From: JAWLDV01 sp046537975
Lineage (GTDB): Bacteria; Desulfobacterota; Desulfobulbia; Desulfobulbales; SURF-16
Direction: 5' to 3'
Assembly: GCA_046537975.1 (NCBI GenBank)
Contig: JBKHJR010000045.1
Location: forward strand, 1 to 23,215
Length of the DNA stretch: 23,215 nucleotides
The notes beneath the pieces are model-generated. The model saw only the letters and a program-made list of their open reading frames with translations. It made no database searches and was not told the origin of the DNA. Position 1 is the stretch's first letter; each line of letters begins with the position of its first letter. The translations under genes were made by a program, and so were the position numbers. Of the stretch, positions 15,681-21,843 are shown piece by piece.

Positions 15681-17021
15681 TTAATAGGCGTATTCTATGG
15701 ACAATTTGGCAGTGTTACGGTCGTATTCATAAAGTTTGAAAGTGTCATCATGATCGCTGTATCGGTATTCAGCCAGAATCTGCCAGCGGGGATGGAGCTG
15801 GTATTGGCCTTGCACCCAGAGCTCGATCTCGTCTGATTCGCGTTCTTCTATCTTGAAAACACCATCGATGTCGGTAAGGCGATTGTCATCGTCGTATTGA
15901 CTGTTAGTGTATTCCGTACCGGCGACAAGGGTCAGGTTCGGGCTTGCATACCATTGTCCTTCGGCCATAATGCTGTTGCGTAGGGGGGAATAGCTGAGGA
16001 AGGTGCCACCGTCTTCCAGGTCATCCCGGTCGTTATAGTCCAGACGATAGCGGAGCGTCCAGAGTCCGTACGAAACACCGTAGCGCCAGCGCAGGTCCAG
16101 GCGGTGCTGCCAGCCGTCAAGCTGGCTGTAATCACTGCCCGCGTCATGGTAGATAGGTTGGTATCTTACCGTGTATTCCTGGGGCCCCAAGGTCCGACCG
16201 AGTTTTAATCTGCCCTTTAAACGGGTTGTAAGTTCATCCCCGTCCACTTCGGTATACCCCAGATCTGCGCCATATTCGACCTGCCAGGGGGCATAGCGCT
16301 TGTCCCGGCTTACACCGGCGCTGAAGATATTATTATCGTAGGCATCCAGATCATCATATTGCTTGGAGTAGGCAAAACCATGCAGCCGCACCCCGTCATC
16401 CCGATTCCCTGAAATATAGTACTGGCCATAACCCAAAAATTCCAGGAAAGTGTCCTCTCCTTGGGAAGAGCTGGTCTGGAGCTGGTCAGGGAAGGCGATT
16501 ACATTATCGTCGAATCCGTAGCTCAGGCTCAGTAGAGTAAAATATTTTTTCTCCACCGGCCCCCGGGTTGTCTCCAAAGGCACGTTCAAGGTGGTTAGTC
16601 CCTCCCCGGCGAGATGGACCAGCTTTTCGTTACTGGAGGTCCGGCGCACCAAGCGAAAGAATTCCGCCGCTTTCTCATCGTCGCCGCGCTGCATGGCGAT
16701 ACGGCCGAGATTATAACGGCCCAAATCCTGCCATTCCGGATACTGTTCCACCAGTTCTTCAAAGAGGTCTTCCGCCTCGCCGAACTGCTCCAATTTATAA
16801 TGGGAAACACCCAGGTTATAAATCAAAGTGGGTCCTTCCCTGCCCTCTTGACGGGCGGCTTCGAAATGGTCAAGCGCTTGTCGATAGTCCCCACTGCGGA
16901 ACATCTCGATTCCTTGCCGGTACCGGGATAAGCCCGGGTCCTGTTCGGCGGCGGACACCGTAACAGCAAGCAGAATCCCCAGGCAACCTGTTAAAAGCGA
17001 TTGGACTTGTTTGTACATCAT
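15681..17021 (-). CDS. Periplasmic TPR plus outer-membrane beta-barrel protein
   Basis: The 446-residue protein has a type I signal peptide ending SAA|E at about residue 25. Three or so tetratricopeptide repeats follow at about residues 30-140 (RYRQGIEMFRSGDYRQALDHFE; YNLGVSHYKLEQFGEAEDLFEEL; YNLGRIAMQRGDDEKAAEFF). The rest (about 160-446) consists of alternating aromatic and polar strands ending in the motif EYAY, the pattern of an outer-membrane barrel with an aromatic C-terminus. The layout recalls the surface-lipoprotein-assembly-modifier (Slam/DUF560) type, but specific identity is not established. A GGGAGG lies ten bases before the ATG. It is separated from the ECF genes upstream by a terminator hairpin, so it may have its own promoter, perhaps served by that sigma factor (inference). 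Confidence 0.75.
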   Translation of the reverse strand: MMYKQVQSLLTGCLGILLAVTVSAAEQDPGLSRYRQGIEMFRSGDYRQALDHFEAARQEGREGPTLIYNLGVSHYKLEQFGEAEDLFEELVEQYPEWQDLGRYNLGRIAMQRGDDEKAAEFFRLVRRTSSNEKLVHLAGEGLTTLNVPLETTRGPVEKKYFTLLSLSYGFDDNVIAFPDQLQTSSSQGEDTFLEFLGYGQYYISGNRDDGVRLHGFAYSKQYDDLDAYDNNIFSAGVSRDKRYAPWQVEYGADLGYTEVDGDELTTRLKGRLKLGRTLGPQEYTVRYQPIYHDAGSDYSQLDGWQHRLDLRWRYGVSYGLWTLRYRLDYNDRDDLEDGGTFLSYSPLRNSIMAEGQWYASPNLTLVAGTEYTNSQYDDDNRLTDIDGVFKIEERESDEIELWVQGQYQLHPRWQILAEYRYSDHDDTFKLYEYDRNTAKLSIEYAY

Positions 17022-17122
17022 CGTATATCAGCCTCCCATAGAGCGGGATTAATTTGCAGGGACTGACCATCACAGCGGATAAAACAATATAATAGCTGGA
17101 TTCCGCATGGCGGCGGCAAGTA

Positions 17123-17160
17123 AAACGGGGCAGGAACGTCCCTGCCGTCCCGCCCCGTTT
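17123..17160 (-). terminator. Terminator hairpin after the ECF sigma operon
   Basis: AAACGGGGC (17123-17131) pairs perfectly with GCCCCGTTT (17152-17160), a nine-base-pair stem. A competing inner stem GGCAGG/CCTGCC lies within it. On the minus strand the stem is followed by a short TTTTACTT tail. It lies between the 168-residue secreted-protein gene and the TPR-barrel gene and probably ends or attenuates transcription from the sigma operon. The weak U-tract means partial read-through is possible. Confidence 0.6.
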
Positions 17161-17211
17161 CCTGAGCATACTAAAATAAATATACTATCAGTTTCGCCGG
17201 GTTGTCAAGGT

Positions 17212-17718
17212 CTATGGCCGGGGGGATCCGGGATTGCCTCCCTGGCCGGGAGTCCGGTCCCGCACGGTGTCCCGTACTCTGTCCCTCACATCATCCGGAA
17301 CATTTTCCCGAACGTCATCCGGCATATTATCCATCCTATCCCGGGAAACGTTGTCCCGAATGTTCTGCTCAGTCCGTCCGCGGGCTTGTTCGGCGTCCTC
17401 GCCGGCTTCCTGGCGAGCTTCTTCACGATACTGGCGAGCCTCTTGCGCCCTTTCCCTGCCAAATTCACGCTTTTGCTCCCGCGCCTCATTGGCGGTCTCC
17501 AGTCCCCTGGCACTACCCTCGACTCCTTGCTGGGAGGCGGCCTCAGGAAGTTCGATGTCCTCCATGGCGCTGTCCGGTCTCTCACCTTCTTCCATCACCT
17601 CCATGGTGACATCAAGGGCGCGATCGTCGGCGTTGTCGTTGGGCTGGGCCGCAGCCACACCGCTGTAAGATCCAATAATAGCTGCAATAAAAAAATAGTA
17701 AATGTATTTTCTCTTCAT
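17212..17718 (-). CDS. Secreted, highly charged helical protein of unknown function
   Basis: I do not recognise this 168-residue protein. It has a clear signal peptide (KRK, then a hydrophobic stretch, AAA|Q at about residue 24). An acidic segment follows (residues 25-65), then a long Arg/Glu/Gln-rich helical region at about 70-125 that looks like a single alpha helix or coiled coil. The tail at about 125-160 repeats the unit PDDVR-(E/D) and variants (DNVSRD, PDDVREN, PDDVRDR, VRDTVRDR). The C-terminus is Gly/Pro-rich. AGGAGAGG lies six bases before the ATG. It sits 94 bases downstream of the anti-sigma gene and is followed by a terminator. Its place in the operon suggests an envelope-stress role, as a periplasmic sensor or structural linker, but this is inferred from context only. 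Confidence 0.8.
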   Translation of the reverse strand: MKRKYIYYFFIAAIIGSYSGVAAAQPNDNADDRALDVTMEVMEEGERPDSAMEDIELPEAASQQGVEGSARGLETANEAREQKREFGRERAQEARQYREEARQEAGEDAEQARGRTEQNIRDNVSRDRMDNMPDDVRENVPDDVRDRVRDTVRDRTPGQGGNPGSPRP

Positions 17719-17812
17719 GATTACCTCTCCTAAATGGTTTAAATTAAAAAACTTTCATGTTGCCGGTCATTTCCTGTGTCGCTTTCAGTTTCACATAATC
17801 CCTCCCTGTTTA

Positions 17813-18472
17813 TCAAGCCTTGGTTATGGTCTCTCTTTCATCGTCAGAGACAGCGTTGATCAGTACTGAAAAACGTCTGCTGACCCCACCGTGTTCAAGA
17901 ACAACCGTTACCTTGCCGGAATGTTTTTCCAGCAGCCGGACAGGCAGGGCAAGCCGGTTTTCACCGCTCTGGAAGGATGAGCGCCACTGCAGGTTGTTTA
18001 CTCCCCGGTATCCCTCCAGCTCCAGATTGTCATCGAGCTCCACTGTAATAAGGGCATCACTCAGGTTACGGGGGCTGGTGAGCCGAAGATTAACCATACG
18101 TGTCTCTTGGGGCTGAACCTCTACCACTGCATTTTGTGCGGATTGGACGGGGCCGTGCGTCCCGCCGCCCGGGTAAAACTGCAGGGTCAGTAAAACTGCC
18201 AAAAAGATGCCGGCGGCTGTGGCCAGGGCCCATCGTTTAGGCATACGTGGGGTCCCTTTTCCGGTCAACGCCTTTCGTATCACGCGATCCTCAAATCCGG
18301 GGGCCGGCTGCCGTACCGGCAGCGAAGCCAGAAGGTTTACCAGTCTCCTTTCCCGGGCGTAGTCCCGGCAGGCGTCACACTCGTTCAGGTGATCCCTGAG
18401 ATCGCCACCGGGATCGATCTCCTCTGTCCAATCCAGGGCATCAAGTTGTAGTTTCACTTCCTTGCAGTGCAT
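17813..18472 (-). CDS. Membrane anti-sigma factor with zinc-finger (ZAS) domain
   Basis: This protein should hold the adjacent ECF sigma factor inactive at the membrane. The 219 residues contain an N-terminal ZAS domain with His28-x3-Cys32-x2-Cys35 and Cys3 as the fourth ligand, the classic zf-HC2 arrangement. A single membrane helix lies at about residues 81-100, followed by a periplasmic beta-rich domain of about 115 residues. The beta domain, with segments such as MVNLRLTSPRN and ENRLALPVRLLEK, resembles a small immunoglobulin-like sensor domain but is not assigned. AGGAGA lies eight bases before the ATG. The gene begins 36 bases after the sigma gene, in the usual sigma then anti-sigma order. 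Confidence 0.88.
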   Translation of the reverse strand: MHCKEVKLQLDALDWTEEIDPGGDLRDHLNECDACRDYARERRLVNLLASLPVRQPAPGFEDRVIRKALTGKGTPRMPKRWALATAAGIFLAVLLTLQFYPGGGTHGPVQSAQNAVVEVQPQETRMVNLRLTSPRNLSDALITVELDDNLELEGYRGVNNLQWRSSFQSGENRLALPVRLLEKHSGKVTVVLEHGGVSRRFSVLINAVSDDERETITKA

Positions 18473-18508
18473 ATCTTTCTCTCCTGTAAATTAACACGAA
18501 CAAAAACC

Positions 18509-19060
18509 CTAAAAGGTTCCCAAAAAATTTTTTAACTGAGTCCGGGCCCGGTGAAGGCGGGATTTAACTGTTCCGAGGCTGATATCCAGAATAGAGGCGA
18601 TTTCGCTGGCGGAGTAACCTTCCGTATCATGCAGAAGGACGATATCACGTTGATCATGATTCAGGGTTTCAAGGGCCTTGATCAGATCCCTCTGCAATTC
18701 CAGCCGCCCTATCCGGTTTATCTCCCGGATATTAAGGACTTTTTCATCGAAGACGTCAAGATCCCCATGCCAGTCGGATTCGTTCTGTCCGGCTGAACGG
18801 GATCGTTTCCGGCGAGAATCGACGAAACATCGATACAAGATCCTGATCAGCCAGGGACCCAGCTTTTCCACCTTTTCCATTTCTTCAACACGATCAACCA
18901 CTTTGCTGAGTGTTTCCTGGACAAGGTCCTCTGCATCCTCACTGTTTTGGGCCCATCGATAGGCCATCCGGTGCATAGCATCGAGGTGGGGACGGACGAG
19001 TTCAGTGAATCGCCGGTCCCGGACAGCCCGGCTTTGAAAAAATCCGATGATTTTTGCCAT
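18509..19060 (-). CDS. ECF-family RNA polymerase sigma factor
   Basis: The 183-residue protein has the two ECF domains. Sigma-2 covers about residues 20-90 with AEDLVQETLSKV and a -10-binding helix ending WLIRILYRCFVDSRRKR. Sigma-4 covers about 125-180 with a helix-turn-helix in YSASEIASILDISLGTVKSRLHRAR. The linker lacks a sigma-3 domain, as expected. It is probably controlled by the membrane anti-sigma factor encoded 36 bases downstream and, like most ECF factors, may activate its own operon. The start is the ATG at 19060, with only a weak GGAA upstream. A 12-base palindrome (19079-19090) lies just upstream. Its target promoters cannot be read from this window with confidence. Confidence 0.93.
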   Translation of the reverse strand: MAKIIGFFQSRAVRDRRFTELVRPHLDAMHRMAYRWAQNSEDAEDLVQETLSKVVDRVEEMEKVEKLGPWLIRILYRCFVDSRRKRSRSAGQNESDWHGDLDVFDEKVLNIREINRIGRLELQRDLIKALETLNHDQRDIVLLHDTEGYSASEIASILDISLGTVKSRLHRARTQLKNFLGTF

Positions 19061-19078
19061 TAAAATTCCAAATTCCCA

Positions 19079-19090
19079 AGTATTAATACT
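19079..19090. promoter_or_regulatory. Perfect 12-base palindrome upstream of the ECF sigma gene
   Basis: AGTATTAATACT is a perfect inverted repeat ending 19 bases before the ECF sigma start codon. It could be an operator or contain a -10-like TATTAA element. AT-rich palindromes of this length do occur by chance, so only the sequence itself is certain. Confidence 0.3.
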
Positions 19091-19213
19091 CAGATGCAGC
19101 CAAGTGGTAAAACCGGACCTCGAACTGTTGCCCTCTCCACCAATCAGCTATAAGGGCTATGCTGCCGGCAGTCAGCTTCAGAGAACCAGCAGGTCGGCAA
19201 TCCCAAGCCGGCC

Positions 19214-19489
19214 TCAGGTAATCACCGTATCCCCGGTCCCGCTCTGCTCACCATCCACAATCCATTCCAGCTCAATTTCCAGGGACTTTTTCAGCCTCCT
19301 CCCCTGTTCCTCTTCAACTTTTAATTCCAGGACCATATTGGGAGGAAAATCTATGGAAACCTGGTCTGAACCCCGTTGCAGAGTAATGTTGCCGCTGTCA
19401 ATCTTATCTGCAATGTGGCGCAGAGTATTGGCTATATCGCCTGCTGATTGTTTCTCTTCGCTTTTAAAAAGAACAGTCTCGATACCCAT
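19214..19489 (-). CDS. Amphi-Trp domain-containing protein
   Basis: This 91-residue protein matches the small amphi-Trp family. It has an N-terminal helix (SAGDIANTLRHIADKIDSG) followed by a beta hairpin, NITLQRGSDQVSIDFPPNMVL split across the strand, and a C-terminal amphipathic strand LKKSLEIELEWIVDG with the conserved Trp. The molecular function of the family is unknown; its members are small and often encoded near other accessory genes. AGGAGAGG lies just upstream of the ATG, so it is likely well translated. It lies on the minus strand upstream of the ECF sigma gene, but 153 bases separate the two, so common transcription is uncertain. Confidence 0.82.
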   Translation of the reverse strand: MGIETVLFKSEEKQSAGDIANTLRHIADKIDSGNITLQRGSDQVSIDFPPNMVLELKVEEEQGRRLKKSLEIELEWIVDGEQSGTGDTVIT

Positions 19490-19844
19490 ATGCCTCTCCT
19501 TTAAATAGTTATGTTTTATGGTTTAATACCCTACCTACCCTATTTTAATCACCAATAAGCATGGTTGCAGTAAATAGCAAATCATTTGCAGGCGAAATCC
19601 TGTATATGACAGTTCGACAGTTCCTCATGTTAATTGTCTTTTCTGTCAACCGTGCTTTGCCTTCCCAACCCGGTTATTTTATCCTGATATCATAAAGGAA
19701 AGGCGATCTTTTTGACTCAAGTCAAGGCAGAAAAGAGATTTTTTTGGCACACAGCAAGTAATGCACTTTGTCCTATATCTCTGCAAGACCCGGCAACATT
19801 GCCGGTAAAGGATTTTAACCAACTCAAAATCAGGAGGAATTCTT
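19490..19844. other. Divergent intergenic region before the efflux operon
   Basis: This 355-base gap separates the minus-strand amphi-Trp gene from the plus-strand DUF6448/RND operon. It should hold promoters for both directions. The clearest structure is the TTGACT-CA-AGTCAA inverted repeat at 19712-19725. A tandem ACCCTACCTACCCTA stretch lies near 19528. No coding frame resembling a protein was found. Confidence 0.55.
19712..19725 (+). promoter_or_regulatory. FNR/CRP-family-like operator upstream of the RND operon
   Basis: TTGACTCAAGTCAA is an inverted repeat with half-sites TTGAC/GTCAA around four bases, close to the FNR-family consensus TTGAT-N4-ATCAA. It ends about 120 bases before the start codon of the DUF6448 gene. 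The left half, TTGACT, could also serve as a -35 box, although no good -10 box lies 17 bases downstream. Regulation by an FNR/CRP-family protein is inferred from the pattern only. Confidence 0.45.
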
Positions 19845-20448
19845 ATGAAACCACAAGTATTTTGGAAAAAAATCCTTTCCGTTGCCGCTGTCTGCCTTTT
19901 AACCTCTGCCCTTGGAGCGGCCGGGGCCATGGCCCACTGCGACGCCGAAAACGGCCCTGTGGCCGTGGACGCCCGCAAGTCCCTGGCAAATGACAATTTT
20001 AAAACGGTGGCCATCTGGGTGGGAGAAAAACAGCACGAGGAACTACGATCCGCCTTTGACCAGGCTGTGCCTGTGTATCAGATGGATGACAAGGCCAAGG
20101 AACTTGCCGAACAGTACTTCATGGAAACCGCGGTCCGGCTTCACCGCGAGGCGGAAGGGATGTCCTACACCGGTTTGAAGCCCGCCCGCTCCCTTCCCGA
20201 AGACATTGCCGAGGCTGAAAAGGCCCTTGAAACAGGAGATATTAATCAGGTTTCAAATATGCTTGCCGCTGAAATGGAAAAAAAAGCTAAAACATATTTT
20301 TGAAAAGGCCCGCACAGCTGGGCAGGACAAAGACAAGAGTTTGAAAGCAGGGCGAAAATGGGCCGATGCCTATGTCAAGTACGTGATCTATGTGCACGGA
20401 CTCTACAAGACAATCCAGGCCGGACCGGCTCACGGGGTGGGCGAATAA
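19845..20448 (+). pseudogene. DUF6448-type secreted protein, interrupted at an A8 run
   Basis: The 5' frame (19845-20303) encodes 152 residues with a signal peptide ending AMA|H at residue 30. It contains family-like segments AHCDAENGPVAVDARKSL, QYFMETAVRLHREAEG and SYTGLKPARSLPEDI, then ends KKAKTYF and a stop. The normal C-terminus, EKARTAGQ...AGRKWADAYVKYVIYVHGLYK, is intact in the +1 frame and ends at 20448. Removing a single A from the A8 run (20278-20285) restores one 200-residue protein, the usual family length. The gene may be a true frameshift mutant, an assembly or sequencing error, or expressed by slippage on the A-run. AGGAGG precedes the ATG by seven bases. It lies 21 bases upstream of the RND adaptor, in the same operon. 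Function of the family is unknown. Confidence 0.8.
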
Positions 20449-20469
20449 CCTCATCAAAAGGAAGGATAA

Positions 20470-21843
20470 ATGCGAAAATTCATTTACCGGCATATCCGGC
20501 GGGTACTGGTGATCATCCCTATTGCCGCGGCCCTGGCGGTTTCCGGTTATCTGGTGATGCACCGCCCGGGTCCTGATAAAAAGATCCAAGAGGAAGCGGT
20601 CCGGAACCTCAGAGTCATTGAGGCACCCTTGGTGGATCTGGTTCCCAGCGCAACCGGCTATGGTGTGGCCGAGCCCGGCCAGGTATGGGAGGCAGTGGCC
20701 GAAGTCAAGGGAACGGTAGTGGCCCTGCATCCGCGCCTGGATTCCGGGGAAATGATTGAGGCAGGAAGCGTTCTGGCGGAAATCGATCCCACGGAGTACA
20801 AACTGGCCATTGCCCGCCTGAAGGCAGGTATTGAAGAGACCAGGGCAAAAATCTCCGAACTCAACGAGGAGGAAGAAAACACAGAAAGACTGCTGGCAAT
20901 AGAAAAGCGCTCCCTGGAACTGGCCCGCAAATCATTGGAAAGAAAGCGGGGCTTACTGAAACAAGGCGCCATTTCTTCGGATGAAGTGGACCGGGAGGAA
21001 AGGAATTTCCTGCAGCAGCAGCAAAAAGTCCGGCAACTGGAAAACACCTTTTCGCTTATCCCCGCTCAGAGAAAAACCCTGAACGCCGCCCTGGACGTAA
21101 ATCAGGCCAACCTGGAGCAGGCCAGGATCGATCTAACCAAAACCACCATCAAGGCACCTTTTGCCTGCCGGCTCAGTGATGTAAAACTCGAAACCGGCCA
21201 GTTCGTAGGTACCAGCCAATCACTTTTCAAGGCGCACGGAACAGGTACCACTGAGGTCGAAGCGCGGTTCCGGGCGGAACAGCTCCGCAATCTGCTTGGC
21301 GAGAAGGCACGCAGCCGGTTTCAGCCGGGAATAGGGGACAAGACCTTCAAACAGCTATTCAGGGATGTGGGGGCAGTAGTAAGTCTGCAAAACGGGGACT
21401 GGTCGGCTGATTGGGATGCCCGGATCGACAGGATCAGGGAAACAATGGATGCAAAAACCAGGGAGATGAGAGTTGTTGCCGTGGTTGATCGCCCCTATGA
21501 AAAGGCGCGGCCCGGTGTTCGCCCGCCCTTGACAGCCGGCATGTTCTGCGAGATGACGCTCAAGGGTCCTGTACAGCCCGGCCGGGTTGTCCTGCCCCGC
21601 TCTGCCCTGCATGAAGGAACCGTTTTCACAGTAGATCAACAGCAGCGTCTCCGGAAGAAAAAGGTGTCAGTGGATTTCTCCCAATCTGATTTTATTGTCA
21701 TAAAATCCGGGCTTTCCGGCGGTGAAAAAGTGGTGGTATCCGATCCGTCCCCCGCCATTGCCGGAATGAAGGTCTCAGCTACGGCAGATGAGGATCTCAG
21801 AGAACGTATTCTGACCATAAGCCAGGCAAAAGGGGCCCACTGA
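20470..21843 (+). CDS. RND efflux periplasmic adaptor (HlyD/MFP family)
   Basis: The adaptor links the inner-membrane RND pump to an outer-membrane channel across the periplasm. The 457-residue protein has an N-terminal membrane anchor at about residues 11-28. The split biotinyl/lipoyl-like domain follows (VAEVKGTVVALHPRLDSGEMIEAGSVLAEIDP, about 76-107), then a long alpha-helical hairpin at about 115-240 rich in Glu/Lys/Gln heptads, and then the second lipoyl half with TTIKAPFACRLSDVKLETGQFV. Beta-barrel and membrane-proximal domains close it. AGGAAGG lies just before the ATG at 20470. Its stop overlaps the start of the pump gene as TGATG (21841-21845). The export substrate cannot be deduced. 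Confidence 0.93.
   Translation: MRKFIYRHIRRVLVIIPIAAALAVSGYLVMHRPGPDKKIQEEAVRNLRVIEAPLVDLVPSATGYGVAEPGQVWEAVAEVKGTVVALHPRLDSGEMIEAGSVLAEIDPTEYKLAIARLKAGIEETRAKISELNEEEENTERLLAIEKRSLELARKSLERKRGLLKQGAISSDEVDREERNFLQQQQKVRQLENTFSLIPAQRKTLNAALDVNQANLEQARIDLTKTTIKAPFACRLSDVKLETGQFVGTSQSLFKAHGTGTTEVEARFRAEQLRNLLGEKARSRFQPGIGDKTFKQLFRDVGAVVSLQNGDWSADWDARIDRIRETMDAKTREMRVVAVVDRPYEKARPGVRPPLTAGMFCEMTLKGPVQPGRVVLPRSALHEGTVFTVDQQQRLRKKKVSVDFSQSDFIVIKSGLSGGEKVVVSDPSPAIAGMKVSATADEDLRERILTISQAKGAH

Noticed and set aside
16960..17021. LLTGC in the signal peptide of the TPR-barrel protein looks like a lipobox.
   Set aside because: The Cys falls in the middle of the hydrophobic core with a long hydrophobic segment after it and a normal SAA|E cleavage site, so a type I signal peptide is more likely.
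19105..19160. On the minus strand the sequence resembles parts of a tRNA (TATAGCTGATTGGTGGAGAG, then CAGTTCGAGGTCC), suggesting a tRNA fragment or integration remnant.
   Set aside because: The D-arm-like and T-arm-like pieces lie too close for an anticodon arm to fit and no acceptor stem can be formed, so the similarity may be chance.
20278..20290. The A-run as a classical -1 programmed frameshift site (A AAA AAG type).
   Set aside because: A -1 shift puts the ribosome in the wrong frame; restoring the downstream frame needs +1 (or -2), so dnaX-like frameshifting does not explain it.
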